A stretch of DNA of 64,000 nucleotides. It comes from Xanthostigma xanthostigma. Its lineage: Eukaryota; Arthropoda; Insecta; Raphidioptera; Raphidiidae. The stretch covers positions 23,728,501-23,792,500 of the forward strand of contig OY754470.1 in the NCBI GenBank assembly GCA_963575645.1, in the 5' to 3' direction. Below are positions 32,376 through 44,606 of this stretch, piece by piece. The position numbers and the translations under genes were made by a program. A model generated the notes under the pieces. That model searched no databases, was not told the origin of the DNA, and was given only the letters and a program-made list of their open reading frames with translations. Numbering within the stretch: position 1 is the stretch's first letter; the number at the start of each line of letters is the position of its first letter.

Positions 32376-34398
32376 CTCTCTAAAACTGAAATAGTGAAAT
32401 TGTCACTATTTGTAATAGTGACTTCTGATTCACTTGCGGAATAGTGAATTCAAGTAAAATTCACTGTCAGAATAGCGATATTCCTGATTTTATACGTGTC
32501 GCTTGTGGCGTCTCCATACAGTTACTATAGATACTTATTTTTATTCATGTAGATAAACAAACAAATAATATAATTTGTCAGGTAAGTTAATTAGATTATT
32601 TTAATATTATTTTAATAGATTCAGAGTAAAGAATTGCTTGTATACTATTAGGCTAATGCCTATACTTTTTTGAAAAAAAAATAATAGCAGGCAAGGACCA
32701 GGTGGAAAATATTGTTGAGGCTCCAACTTTAAGGGAAAAAAATATTTAAACACGAAAACATTCAAAATGGTGAAATAGGGATGCAATTTAGGGGTTGAAG
32801 ACGGTTTTCTGGGATTTACGACAAAACGTGACCTCTTAGCGGAAATTGTTCTACACAAAAGTTGTAGATGGTAAAAAAATCTAAAACTTTTGTACCAAAC
32901 ACTTTTCGACATAACCTCAAATGAACCGTCAAAATGGCGAAAAACCGATTTTTCAGTATTTAATTTTTTTCTCGCGTAAAAATAATTTAATTTGCATGAA
33001 AATTTGTGAAAGTATGTCTTTTTTTATCTTAAATAAGCATGATTTTTTAGCAGTTCAGAATACGAGTATTTTCGGAGTTATCTACATTTTTCGAAAAAAA
33101 CACCCTTATTTTCCACGAACAATTGTCTTGATGTTTTTTTGTATTTCGAAGGTCTATAAGTGGTCATTTTAATCTTTGAAATGTCTACTTTAAAATGGTC
33201 TATGTAAGTTGGTGGTTTATTTATCGTTAAACTACTTAAAATTGCGAAAAACCGAAAAGTCTTTCTGTCGTGTATATGCTGTGATAAGGTAAATATTTTA
33301 CAGTAGTATTGTAACTATAGATACTTAACAAATTTAATCGTTTGGTTCAGTCTAGCAAACTGAGATTTGACAACAAATACACATGATTTGTTAAGTATCT
33401 ATAGTTACAGTACTACTGTAAAATATTTACCTTATCACAGCATATCCACAACAGAAAGACGTTTTTTCGGTTTTTCGCAATTTTAAGTAGTTTAACGATA
33501 AATAAACCACCAACTTACATTAGACCATTTTAAAGTAGACATTTCAAAGATTAAAATGACCACTTATAGAACTTCGAAATACAAAAAAACATCAAGACAA
33601 TTGTTCGTGGAAAATAAGGGTGTTTTTTTCGAAAAATGTACATAACTCCGAAAATAGTCGTATTCTGAACTGCAAAAAAATCATGCTTATTTAAGATAAA
33701 AAAAGACATACTTTCACAAATTTTCATGCAAATTAAATTATTTTTACGCGAGAAAAAAATTAAATACTGAAAAATCAGTTTTTCGCCATTTTGACGGTTC
33801 ATTTGAGGTTATGTCGAAAAGTGTTTGGTACAAAAGTTTTAGATTTTTTTACCATCTACAACTTTTGTGTAGAACAATTTCCGCTAAGAGGTCACGTTTT
33901 GCCGTAAATCCCAGAAAACCGTCTTCAACCCCTAAATTGCGTCCCCATTTCACCATTTTGAATGTTTTCGTGTTTAAATATTTTTTTCCCTTAAAGTTGG
34001 AGCCTCAACAACATTTTCCACCTGGTCCTTGCCTGCTATTTTTTTTTTAAACCGTTAAAAATTCGTTTTGGCACCAGTCTATATTGTTTTTTTACCGATT
34101 TTAAATTATAGTGAATGACAGCATCACAATGAAGTAAGGTTATGTTTTTTGACGCGAATTCTCTATTGTATTCAATTTTTAGTCTATTTGTAAAAATATA
34201 AAAGTTAATTATACTATTAACGAATTAATAAAGATTTAAAAAAAATTGTTGATGTAAGATGACATTTATATATACTTTTTATATTCACCTATATAATTTG
34301 TGAATTTTTATATTCACTAATTCATATTATTCTAGCCTTGATAAATAGTGAATATGCACTTGTAATTAATGAAAAATCACTTATTCATGTTTAGAGAG
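32376..34398. mobile_element. TA-flanked TIR element enclosing a giant palindrome
   Basis: The ends CTCTCTAAAACTGAAATAGTG and, in the complement, CTCTCTAAACATGAATAAGTG are inverted repeats bordered by TA on both sides (32374-32375 and 34399-34400), as in Tc1/mariner-type insertions. Subterminal sequence is full of AATAGTGAA and TTCACT repeats in both directions (32390-32470 and 34300-34380). About 1.38 kb of the interior is the palindrome 32672-34048. There is no transposase, so it is non-autonomous. Confidence 0.65.
32672..34048. repeat. Large palindrome, arms about 662 bp
   Basis: The left arm 32672-33333 and right arm 33386-34048 are inverse complements with a 52-bp loop. A few substitutions separate the arms (for example ATGCAATTT against GCGTCCCC-type positions), so they are not brand new. 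Mirrored open frames (32921-33172 and 33551-33802, beginning MNRQNGEK) and (32607-32912 and 33811-34050, beginning MSKSVWYKSF) are reflections of each other. They have no domain that I recognise. Confidence 0.9.
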
Positions 34399-34400
34399 TA

Positions 34401-35690
34401 AATCGGTCCAGCACGGATTGCAGGCGACTGAGTGTTGATCTAATAGGTACCTTCACGACAAGATTCCGTGCTGTGCTTATTAAGTATGTAAAGCAACAAT
34501 ATAAATAATTGTCCTCATAAAAAGTGTCTCTAAAATGATACAGTGGCTAATAAAAATTTTGTAAATGGATTATGAAATAACATTATTTTGTTTTCCAATA
34601 ATTTTCAGCGCAACTCAACTTGACTGATAATAAAAAGAAGAAGAAAAAGTAGTCGATTTAAATGATTCGAGAGTGAGTTTATGTGGCCATTAAGACATTA
34701 TTTTCTAAGTGTGTTGTTTACCATAATAATTTTGGTATTGTTTTCCGATCCTTGAACCGCAGTCTACTTAGAAGAACGGAGAGAAAATGGCACTTTTTAA
34801 GACTCGTAAAGGGTGCTCAAGATTAATAGTGACCTAAATAACATGCTATAAAAGATTTTTTTCCGCTCGTCGGAAGCCTTTGAATCTATAAAAGGCAGAA
34901 TGGTGGATATTATGTGTTCTTTAGCTTCGTAGCCTCTCGTTGAAGTATCATTGAATTGTGATGAAGTTGAGATTAGTTGGTTTGTTTTTTTTATTTTGTA
35001 GAATTGCACGCGAATAAAATAACGATGTTTTATAACGGTTGTGGATATTGTAATGTATAATGGGTGCAATAAAAAAGTTAATTTATGTTCGAATTTACTT
35101 GAATAGAACAAATTTAATTTCAGATGAATTTATAGAGTTCATTGAATTACTAGATTACTTTTATTGTGAGTTTCACGTTGAATTATTTTACATTTTTCTA
35201 CACATTTGGCCGATGTTTGATAATATAATTCATTTATGTTACAATATAAAAATACGTTGTTCTTCATAAAGGTATCAAGAATTTTAGTATTCATATTTTG
35301 ACTGGGCTTGAGAATAGCCGAGACCGTAAGCATGTCGTTGTTTTTATGATGTTTCCTTAGCTCGGCTATAATATTATATTCAATGCCCTTTCTGTTAAGA
35401 ATATTAAAAAAACACGATTTAAAAAATATTTATAATGAAATAAAATATAATTAATTTTGATCAGTTATCAAGATTGGGTCACATCCAGATTAAGATTTAA
35501 ATTAAACTTGTATGTATGTAAAGGAATCTTTTAGCGTAATTTTCACCAATTTCAAGAAGTCAGATTAGCTTGAAAATTTGCACTCGTGTCAAGGGCCGAT
35601 GAGAATACAATTATTTCATAAAAATGTTGAATTTAAAAAAAAAATGAAAAAAATTACTTTTTATGTCGTTTTCGAACTAAAAATTAAGAA
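34401..35690. other. No gene seen
   Basis: AT-rich sequence. A small inverted pair, GAATAGCCGAGA (35312) and CTCGGCTATA (35361), is the only structure noted. Confidence 0.35.
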
Positions 35691-35699
35691 AATAAATTA

Positions 35700-36605
35700 T
35701 AGTTTAACCGAATTAAAAATTAGAAAATAATTTTCAAGCATGGAGAGTTTGTGTTACAGCAATAGAAAGTCCAACAAACAATTATGACTAATTAATTTGG
35801 AATAAGATTAAAAATTAAGTTATTAACAAAATAATTCAATTATATTAAAAAAGCGTGGGGTGCTTAATATAAAATGTTGCAAATTATTATTTCATTGCTA
35901 ACTATTTATAAAATTAGGGCAATAATGAAAGTATTGTAATAGGTCATATGCATGAATTTTTTTTATATTTTTAATAGATTATTTATCAAACCATAATACG
36001 GAAAAAAATTGATAATCATTTAAAAATGTAATATTATCATAAGAAAAAAAATATTAAATTTCACATTCAAAAATAGACAGTTTAAACAATCCGCCATGTT
36101 CGCGGGCTTATGTGACATCATGATATACGATGCATGTCAACCTTGATGTCAAATTTTCAATGTTCTAAATGAAGTTTATTTGTTGTTTTCTCTAAATACT
36201 GACATAATCTAACTGTGAGACGACATCGTTGTCATGGAAACTGTTGTTGATATATACTCTGACGTCACGATACGTTTTGAAAATTCGAAAATAGCGCTTA
36301 TTTTCTACATTTCTCTTTTTATTATTTGTATTTTTTTCAGTGATTAGATTAATAAAATAACCATTACGATATGATCAAGAACTAAAATATATTTCGAAAT
36401 AAAAATTTAAACCAATTTGGAGTCTCATGCATATTACCCATTGGCACCCCGCGATATTTTACTATAATTGAATTGTTTTGTCAATAACTGAATTTTTATT
36501 TTAATCTTACTCCAAATTAATTAGTCAAAATTGATTCTTGGACTGGCTATTGCTGTAACACAAACTCTTCATACTTAAAAATTATTTTCTACTTTTTAGT
36601 TCGGT
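35700..36605. mobile_element. Long-inverted-repeat element, ~900 bp
   Basis: The left arm (about 35700-35875) and right arm (about 36430-36605) are roughly 80 per cent identical inverse complements. Landmarks are GAGTTTGTGTTACAGCAATA, GACTAATTAATTTGGAATAAG and GCGTGGGGTGC at the left and their complements at the right. The 550-bp middle contains TGACATCATGATAT and TGACGTCACGATAC. No coding part. The age looks greater than that of the palindromes at 32.7 and 47.8 kb. Confidence 0.7.
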
Positions 36606-37089
36606 TTGCTATTAAAGCGTGTTTTTTTTAGTTTTTTGAAACTATAATTTTTATAGTAAGTAGGTACCTACGCACAATAAATACCATATGTGCTATTGGG
36701 TCGGCAATACAGAGCAATGTTATTGCAAAAATTCACATTTCATCACTTTTCTACTATAATAACCAATAAATCTCTTGAATCTTTAAAATCTATTAAAGTT
36801 CTGTGCTGTGGATTTAAGAGTACAGTCAACACACACAATAAACCGATATTTGATAAAACAACGTCTTATCAAATACAGTTATTGCGTACACAATATTACG
36901 AATGTGTTTGTTATAGCTCGAAGCAATATTAATTTACTTATAATCGATAACCAACGTTTGGCTATTTTCCAGAACTGGTCAACTATTGGTCCAGCGGCTG
37001 CGTCTGGAGACTTGAGACTGGGATGTTGGCAATTCCCCACGTCACACACGTTGCAGCAGATCGCTAGATGTCGGCCGTTAGAATTCGCT

Positions 37090-37156
37090 TCTATATAAAC
37101 GCCCCGGACCACTTGCAGTGGTTTATAAACTATATAGTGTTGTTCTGAACACTATA
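37090..37156 (+). promoter_or_regulatory. TATA-box-like site with downstream hairpin
   Basis: CTATATAAACGCCCCGG at 37091 looks like a TATA box with a GC-rich downstream element, and TATAGTGTT/AACACTATA (37133-37141 and 37148-37156) forms a hairpin 35 bp further on. The sequence just upstream (36985-37080) is unusually GC-rich for this window. No gene downstream supports it, so it could equally be part of an old mobile element. Confidence 0.25.
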
Positions 37157-37263
37157 AGGATGTATGAAGGCTATCTCAAATCAAAATGAATTAAATTTGT
37201 CAACTTAGTTCTTATACATGCTGCGTCATAACTACCGGATCGGTCAATTATTTCAAATACTGC

Positions 37264-37651
37264 ACGTTGAATTAAAAAAACAAAAAAACACGTGTCCAGT
37301 ATTTTTAAAAGATCTATTCAGTGACACTAAACTTACCCCCCACCCCCCTCCTGGTGGCGGGGGCGGTGGTAACTTTGGAATTTTAAATGGGTACCCCCAA
37401 TTTTTATTACAAATTTGTATTCTACGTTGAAAAATAAGACACTTTTGTCTGAAACATTTTTGGAATTTTTTTGAATTCTGAGTAGATGGCGCTGTAAATG
37501 ACGGAGGAAAAACAGTATCTTGTCAGGTAGGCCACATGAACTAACGCCAACAAACCAACATGACGTCATTCTGTTCAGACAACAAACAAGTCCCTGAATA
37601 GATCTTTTAAAAATACTGGACACGTGTTTTTTGTTTTTTAATTCAACGTAC
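37264..37651. mobile_element. Inverted-repeat element with ~58-bp arms
   Basis: The left arm 37264-37322 (ACGTTGAATTAAAAAAAC, CACGTGTCCAGTATTTTTA, GATCTATTCAGTG) is repeated inversely at 37594-37651. The middle contains a C/G-rich box shared with 26760-26830 and, at 37505-37590, a stretch shared with 41383-41478. Confidence 0.7.
37505..37590. repeat. Shared fragment with 41383-41478
   Basis: CAGTATCTTGTCAGGTAGGC, GAACTAACGCCAACAAACC and AACATGACGTCATTCTG have close matches in the same order at 41387-41470. The two copies lie inside different TIR elements, indicating exchange of interior sequence or a common small insertion. Confidence 0.6.
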
Positions 37652-38158
37652 TGTAGTGCAGTAGCTACAGGCCGGAATCCCAAAAATATTTATCAAAGGT
37701 ATTTCGAAGAACAGTTTTTACAATTAGGTTATATTTTATATTAAATATCTCAGCGATTATAAAATATTTGACGATTTTTTTAAACAATCTTCGACAGTGT
37801 AAAACTGCCTTTCGGCTAATAGACGGTCAATGGGAACTGAACCGTTAATTTATTAAAATGTATATTAAATTTGCTTTTCTCTACTAGCTTAAGATAAAGC
37901 TAGCAAACGGCATAAAATTATATTATTAAACAGATGCATCATTTATTTACTCTGAAAATACTAGTAAATAATAATAATGGGTTTAACGTTCGTTTCTCGA
38001 CTTTATATATCATAACAGATGCCATTCGCACTATTACTATTTTTTTTTCTACCACACTTCCCGTTATTTTCTACAATTTTTAAACTTCAACTTAATCAAT
38101 AGCAATGGGCGAATGAATGAATTTTTAGGAAATAAGGATAAGGTAGGAAAATTTTGAG

Positions 38159-38396
38159 CATAGGAGTTTGACAGGTAATCGGCCATGGCCTTGAATATGG
38201 AACCATCTCGATATTTATCTGGAATTATTGAGGGAAACCATGGTAAACCTCAACAAGATGGTCGGTACAGGAATTACCGTTTCTCGGCGAGAGGCAATGG
38301 GAAAAAGTCCCAGCCTCGTCTGCCCCCGCCGGGATTCGCACCCGGTACCTCCTGAATGCGAGTCTAGTGCTCTCACTACTACGCCACCGCGCTTGG
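38159..38396 (-). mobile_element. tRNA-derived SINE, copy 1
   Basis: On the minus strand the head GCGCGGTGGCGTAGTAGTGA contains an A-box-like TGGCGTAGTAG, followed by AGAGCACTAGACTCGCATTC and the B box GGGTGCGAATCCCGG. A body (GCCGAGAAACGGTAATTCC, TAATTCCAGATAAATATCG) leads to a 3' end GTCAAACTCCTA. The same order is found on the plus strand at 58122-58327. Internal RNA polymerase III promoter boxes plus a shared non-tRNA body define a SINE. Confidence 0.85.
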
Positions 38397-38784
38397 TAAA
38401 TACTAGTAAATACTTTCCATATATTATTTATCAGGTCGTAAAAGGTTACAACTTTTAACTTTTTACTTTATATATTATTCATATCGCAGAATTAGAGGTT
38501 GAATAAATAGAATAAGGGAATGAAATATCATATATTTTATATAAAAAAGTTAGATAAAAGTTGCTCGCAACATTAATATTGCATATTATTTTTTACAGTA
38601 TTCAGAGAAATTCAATCTTAAGATGCATCAACATAATAGCTTTATAACCTAGCAAAGCAACACGCGAAATTTTGATTCATAATTTTTCGGTGCCTTCGAC
38701 TCAATAAGACCCTTAAAATAGTCCGGGTGTAACTACTTACTTTAATTAAGTTTCGTTATAGGTGCTTCAAATCTTTTAAGTGTT

Positions 38785-39190
38785 TTGAGATAGGGTTAGG
38801 GTACGATAACACAATGTGCAAAATATCCATTGAAAATACACAATTATTATTTTATATAAAATATAACAGTGTATTTTGCCGTTTTAAATGCATTTTTTTT
38901 ATAATATAATTTTTTTGCCGCAGTGAAAAGAGGAAGGCGTTTGGGGGGCGTTAAAAAAAACAATTACGGGGTCGTGTCGATGCAATGACGTTTTTTTGCG
39001 CAGTAAAAGGGAGAAGAAGTCTGACGGAAGTTCTTTAAAAATTAATTACGAGATCGTGTCGATGCGATGGCATATTTTTTGCGCAGTGAAAAGGGGAGGG
39101 CGTTTGCGGGGAGTTCTTTAAAAAACAATTACGTGGTCGTGTATAAAAAACAATTTCGGGGTCGTGATCAAAACTCTGCCTACCGCCCCT
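38785..39190 (+). mobile_element. Element with ~85-bp minisatellite, copy 1
   Basis: It starts with TAGGGTACGATAACACAATG and AAAATATCCATTGAAAATAC, then has about three units of an 85-bp repeat: GCGCAGTGAAAAGGGGAGGG, GCGTTTGCGGGGAG, then AAAAACAATTACGGGGTCGTG and TCGATGCGATGGC. The reverse orientation of the whole arrangement appears at 50375-50930. Elements with a conserved flank and an internal minisatellite are common among Helitron-related non-autonomous families, but I see no Helitron terminus. Confidence 0.7.
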
Positions 39191-39514
39191 GATTTGTTGC
39201 TATAGAAACGCGTATATCCGTACAAAAAACTTTAGTAGGCTTTGTGCACTTAAGGAATAGGCAAATACGCCATTGAATGTTTGTGTTCAAAATAATTTCT
39301 TTAATATGAAATTCTGTCTATTTTCGTATTATATTATTTCTACAAAAATACGAGTATCTATTAAAACATTATCACAAGTAGGTAAAATGTATCCAGGAAC
39401 CACTATAGTACAGTAGGCGTTCGACTGTTATAGTCCTATAGGACCTCTTATTTAAACACTTATTCCGGAAAGACTTTAATCGTGTTAGTAACACTCCTTT
39501 TTCGACAGCAAACG

Positions 39515-39560
39515 CTCCTTCTCTCTCTCTCTCTCTCTTTTTCTATCTCTCTATCCAACT
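39515..39560. repeat. CT-rich microsatellite
   Basis: A run of CTCTCTCT followed by TTTTTCTATCTCTCTATCC. Confidence 0.85.
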
Positions 39561-40195
39561 CCTTCTCCATTTTTACCTTTTTTTATTTCTTTCTAGTGAT
39601 GCAATTGCAATAATATCGGATCAACACAGAATTGTTTTCCCTTAAGACACCTCGTTTTCACGAATGTATTGATAAACTTTTCGTTGAGTGTATCACTTGT
39701 AATTTGTCTCTCTAACTGTTATGCTTTCAAGAGATTTTTCAGTTTTTGAAAAATAAGCTTTTGTAGAAACGAACTTTACATTTTTATTTACATAGATGAG
39801 ACAATGTAATTTATCCAGGAATTATTAAGTGCCTATAGCAGTATAGCTTATTCGTATTTAATAATTTATTCATTGTACTTATTATGTAAAGTTAATCTAT
39901 GATCGTATGAAAGTGATAAAATAGTTATTAAAAAAAAGCGCGTCGAATAATATATATTGCACCTTTTCTTTGTTTCCAGTTAAATAAAACCTTTTTAAGA
40001 TAAACGATTTTATTGTACAATCGATGATTTACTAAAAGCTATACAATTATGGGTCACCAATCTGGGGCTTTAATCAAACTAAACTAAAATCGTAGGGCGC
40101 ATTTACTTTCATTCATTTGATATTGGAAGTCATATCTAACTATCGACGGTATTCTTTAATCATAATTCATAAATTACTGAATTCACTTCACTATT

Positions 40196-40224
40196 GCACA
40201 TACCGCTAAACTAGCGGTATGTGC
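40196..40224. repeat. 13-bp perfect hairpin
   Basis: GCACATACCGCTA and its exact complement are separated by three bases. The following TTTATT is not a clear terminator. It may be the end of an element, and no role can be assigned. Confidence 0.7.
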
Positions 40225-40708
40225 TTTATTATCGCTTTGTGCGTCAAAGCTGACTTTCGTTCATATAAGAAGTTATATCTAAGTTAATTTCACACGAAAT
40301 CCATTCAAATTGAAGCTTTTTGAAAAGAGGAGATTCTAATCTATAAAATAGAACCATTTTTAAATCAATTTGAGTTCATAAATACTATTAAAATTGTAAT
40401 TGAAAATTACAAACAGCAGTTGTCGGTTGGTCTGTACGTATGTACGTACGTCACGACTCTACAGATAGCAATTTTGATCGGATTGCCTTGGGTTATATTT
40501 TATTCACTTTGTTTACTATCAGACCAGAACCCTATTTAAATTCACTAAAATGTGTTCAGTAGTTTAATTTTTATAAACAGTTTTATTTTTTATTATTTTT
40601 GACAGCTAATAGTTTAAAAACAATATAATAATTGCTGTGTAAATATATTGTAATCCATAAAACAAGTGCTACACTTCTATACCGTGATAACACCACTACA
40701 CGTATTAG

Positions 40709-40790
40709 GCCGCCGTGGCGTAATGGTTATGCCAATGGATCCCCAAGGGCAAGGTCCTGGGTTCGATTCCTTACGAAATCATTGATTTTT
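40709..40790 (+). other. tRNA-like sequence (SINE head or tRNA pseudogene)
   Basis: GCCGCCGTGGCGTAATGGTT has an A-box-like start and GGTCCTGGGTTCGATTCC is a good B box in the right spacing. The acceptor ends do not pair (GCCGCCG against the 3' side), so it is not a working tRNA gene. It is followed by T runs that could stop RNA polymerase III. It differs from the SINE at 38159 and 58122. Confidence 0.6.
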
Positions 40791-40869
40791 TTCTTTTTTT
40801 TTCTTTTTATTTTGTTTTATTTTCTTCCACTTGATATTAATTATATATTATATTATGTATAGTTCTTAA

Positions 40870-41200
40870 TTTTTTTTATTTTTGCAAACTTAAAAAAAAA
40901 TATTTTTTCAATTTTTAATTATTTATTTCTTTAAATTTTTAAATCTTTTTAAATTTATTAAAAATATTTTTTAATTGTTATTTTTTTATCATACAGTGGA
41001 AAACTTGCGGGATGTGCACTTTTGGTTTTGCCAACTATTTTATTTTTGTTCGACCAAAAATCTTGATTGGTGCCTCATATTTATTTTCTGCCTTTTAGTA
41101 CACTATGGAATTGTCAATATATTATAAGTTATAACCGTTTAAATTAAACAAGTTTTAAGTTGATAGTTTTCAAAATTAAATACAGCACCTATAAGATAAG
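40870..41200. other. Extreme AT-rich stretch, no gene
   Basis: Long runs of A and T up to about 41000, then unremarkable AT-rich sequence. Nothing supported. Confidence 0.4.
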
Positions 41201-41204
41201 AATA

Positions 41205-41610
41205 AAGGCCGCTGCAGACGAGGCTAGAAACACTGCTAGGAGTTCTGATGGCCGGTAGGCTAGGTACGAAGCTGGAATGACGTCACTGAAGGCTGGCCTG
41301 CTAGCTCACAAGATAGTTTATAAAATTAGAACAGGGGCTATTTTCCTCGCTAGGTGCGCTGCTAGGTATGAGCAATAACCAATCAGGAAGCAGTATCTTG
41401 TCACGTGGGCGACTTGAACAAACACCCACAAACCAACATGGTGTCATTCTGCTCAGAGTCAGACAACAGACATGTTTTGCACCAGATCTATCCATAAAAC
41501 AAGCTTGAAAAGTAGTTCGTGTGAAGCGAGCACATAACAGCGCTAGAAAACTAGTAGGCAAATCTAGCAAGGAATCTAGCAGCGTTTCTAGCCTTGTGTG
41601 CAGCGGTCTT
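41205..41610. mobile_element. TIR element, 406 bp
   Basis: The ends AAGGCCGCTGCAGACGAGGC and, in complement, AAGACCGCTGCACACAAGGC continue as TAGAAACNCTGCTAG on both sides, giving inverted repeats of about 35 bp. The interior has several CTAGNAGC-type repeats and a fragment shared with 37505-37590. No exact target duplication was found, so the superfamily is not assigned. Confidence 0.8.
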
Positions 41611-42131
41611 AAGATAAAATGTATTGAAAGAAATATTATGTACCGAAAAATAAAACTATTTCCTAGACAGCGATCCCAATACCTGCTGTTTGATTAAACA
41701 AAAACAACAGAATATTAATACAGAATCAACATTTTTTTGAATTGGGAAAAATTAAAATAAAAAAACAAAACTATATTCATATGTTGAGAATGGAAATTGA
41801 GTAAAACAAAGGTACCGTCCAATTACGGCAATCCTTATTCCGCTGTGTGAGTTAAATTTAGATAATTAAAATCTATTTAAATTTATAGTACAAAGCCGGC
41901 CGTTAATTTGTAAAATTTATTTCGTTTTATTTTCTATATTAGTCACTTTACAACATTATTATTTCTTAATTTGTATTACCTACAATAATTAGGCTATAGG
42001 TACATACTTTATACTTATAATAACATTATAATAGCAGCGGCTTCCAAACAATGGTCAGTGACGGTACAACACATAATCAAAATATTGTTGTTTCATTGAA
42101 ATAGTTGTTGACTTTTAAAGACCATCGTGGA

Positions 42132-42670
42132 TAGAGTTGCCAGGTCCGGCTTTTTACGGTCGTGTCCGGCTTTTGGTCTGTGTATTTTTAATTATAGACC
42201 TTTTTTATATTTTTCAAAAGTTTGAAATTGTTATTTTTTAATAAAGATCTTTTTGTTTTTATCCAAAAAATTGGATATATTTTTTGATTTAGTGAACGAA
42301 AACTTTTAGTTTTTTACATTTTGTTAAAAGAGAGCTAGTTATATTTGTTGGTTTGTTTGCTGTCTTTTCTTAATTTATCTACTAATAATCTGTCGAATAT
42401 TTTTCACTTCATCAATATCATTGGTATAAATACAAATTATGATCGGTTGGTTGGACTGTTTGTTGAATGTTGTTAATTCTATAACGAAACTGTGATTTAA
42501 ATAAACAGCTTTAATACGAACTTAACAGAGTTTTCTTTTATTATAAATGTACTGTCCGGCTTTAAAAATGTGTTTGGTTTTTAAAAAAGATATGTCTGGC
42601 TTTTAGGACAAAATATGCGGTCTACTACAGCGTCGAGTCCGGCTTTTATATTTAGGGCCTGGCAACCCTA
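42132..42670 (+). mobile_element. hAT MITE, 539 bp
   Basis: The ends TAGAGTTGCCAGGTCC and, in complement, TAGGGTTGCCAGGCCC match at 14 of 16 positions, and a perfect 8-bp target duplication ATCGTGGA flanks it (42124-42131 and 42671-42678). Copies of GTCCGGCTTTT lie near both ends (about 42144, 42166, 42551, 42641), the kind of subterminal repeats that hAT transposases bind. The interior is AT-rich and non-coding. Confidence 0.93.
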
Positions 42671-42678
42671 ATCGTGGA

Positions 42679-43385
42679 TCCTCTAATGAACTTGATATTC
42701 AGAAACAAGTAATAGCATTTTTTTACAAGCAGCTTATAACGCAATGTTGATTTCAGGAATATAAAAATCACATCATGTCTATTTTTCTTTTCAGGGCGGA
42801 TCTTTATACACTGAAACATATTCATCGCGCCACGTTGATTGAGAATCTCTGTTATAGAACGAGAAACCGCTTTTCAATGCCAACGTTTTCTTTGTTTTGA
42901 GTTCATATTGCGCAACGTTTGTTATTATAGGCGGTTTTCCTGAATTTCCTGTAAAAAGGTCCGGGTATTTGCCACTGTACAACGGTGGAAGTAGCCAACC
43001 AGCAAACCAACCAGCCGACGAACCAACTTTCGGGTACCCTCTTATCTTTCTGTTCTATGCAAAGTTTAATATTCTCGCAGTTTCAAAACTAGTGTTGTTA
43101 CATAAAACAAAACGGAATGTGCTATATGCATGTAGGTATTATGTAAACTTACACATTATAGAGTATTATTTCAATTTTTGTTTTCATTGCTCTCATAACC
43201 AAGATGTATATTTATAGACACGAACAGTGCAGACTTGCTGGTGTGATATGCATAATTATAATAAATACATATTATAGTATCTACACACAATTTTCAAAAA
43301 TAATGCCAAATCATTGCAAAAAATGTAAAACGTCGAGATTTTATGATTCGACCCTTTACTTAATTTATTGTGGTGTAAATAGTCC
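42679..43385. other. No recognisable gene
   Basis: A 106-codon plus-strand frame (42897-43217) contains a repetitive QPANQPADEP patch from a short direct repeat of ACCAACCAGC and no domain. I do not support it as a gene. Confidence 0.35.
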
Positions 43386-43454
43386 AAGAGTTATCAAACA
43401 TTTTTGGGTAGGTATTTGAGGCAGTGTGAAAATTTGTGTAACACTTCTTTTTAC

Positions 43455-43660
43455 CCGACTGCGGCGAAACCAAAAGGAAGGGTTATAAGTTTCGCAGTCT
43501 ATGTACGCATGTTTGTATTTACGGATGTTCCACCGTAGCGTCTAAACTATTCATCCGATTTTGATAAATAACGTGTCAATCGATTCGTTATTATGGCCCG
43601 GGTAACATAGGCTACATTTATTTTTGAATTTTGGTTCCAGAGGGGAGCAAATTAAAAACA
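43455..43660 (+). repeat. CCCGACTGCGG repeat fragment
   Basis: ACCCGACTGCGGCGAAACCA, GGAAGGGTTATAAGTTTCGC, TGTACGCATGTTTGTATTTA and CTAAACTATTCATCCGATTT form a sequence type I know as widespread at the ends of insect retroelements. No reverse transcriptase is present, and the family is not assigned. Confidence 0.45.
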
Positions 43661-43700
43661 AATAAAAAATAAGTTCAACAGAAATAATTTAAATAAAAAA

Positions 43701-44351
43701 ATTAGTTGTCTGTAAAGTCGGTTTACGGACGATAGTTTTACGTGATAACGTATTCCGTAATACATAACCTAAACCTCCCAAAATTTGGTTTCAATCCGCT
43801 TATCCTTGGTGTCGGAATGATAAGAAATGTCAAAAGTGACGTTTGCAACTGTCAAAGTATTATGTTCTAATAATAATTAGTTATTCCAATACTTAACTTA
43901 GAAGGCATTGCATTTCACAAAATACTAATGTCAAAAAATTGAATTAAACATTAGAAATGCAGCCGTTTTTATGTTAAGACAAGACATACGTTATATTCTA
44001 ATTTCCATGTACGGCAAACAAAGACGACCGACCGCGTCGCGGCATGCATTAGACAACATTGCATTTATATTTTATACAGCTATTTTTCTATATAAATTTG
44101 TATAAAAAAACTGTTTAGGCAAATTCTGTTATACGAAATCTATGTAAAATGTTCTCCTCTTTCGTTTAAGACTGGTTTCAAACCGATCTGATTTAAATTG
44201 AGCGAGAAATTAGCAAAAAGCACGCACAGGGTCAGGCGGAACGTTACGCGTTAGGAACGTTACGTTAGGAACGTTACGACCGTTAGGAACGTTACACTTT
44301 TTCGTACATGCAGCCGGTGTTTTATCAATTTATAAGACGTTATCACGTCAA
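43701..44351 (+). repeat. 570-650-bp repeat, free-standing copy
   Basis: This is nearly identical to the interior of the hAT element at 23797-24371, except for an extra ~80 bp at about 43977-44058 (containing ACCGACCGCGTCGCGG) and a longer GGAACGTTA array (44237-44293). It has no hAT ends here. Confidence 0.75.
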
Positions 44352-44606
44352 AATAAGTTCAAAAACTAAAACCCGATTACTGAAAAGTATGAAACAAGAA
44401 AATATTCTCATCTGAGGATACCCGTGGTCGTATGCCATCTCATATATATGAGATGTATAGCGTTATACACTTTGCCCTAGATCTTATGATCGCTTACTAC
44501 TGTTAAAATGTAATGATTTGTTATATGACCACGGCTATCCTCAAATGAGAATATTTTCTTGATTTATACTTTTTAGTATTCGGGTTTTAGTTTTTTAGCT
44601 TATTTT
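44352..44606. mobile_element. MITE with ~80-bp inverted arms
   Basis: The left arm (AACTAAAACCCGATTACTG, AAGAAAATATTCTCATCTGA, GGATACCCGTGGTC) is mirrored at the right end. A 10-bp palindrome CATATATATG and an AT-rich centre separate the arms. It abuts the 570-bp repeat with no spacer. No coding sequence. Confidence 0.8.

Noticed and set aside
32607-34050. Four mirrored open frames as conserved small genes
   Set aside because: Each is the reflection of another across the palindrome and none shows a domain; the similarity comes from the inverted repeat.
40709-40790. Functional tRNA gene
   Set aside because: A and B boxes are present but the acceptor stem does not pair.
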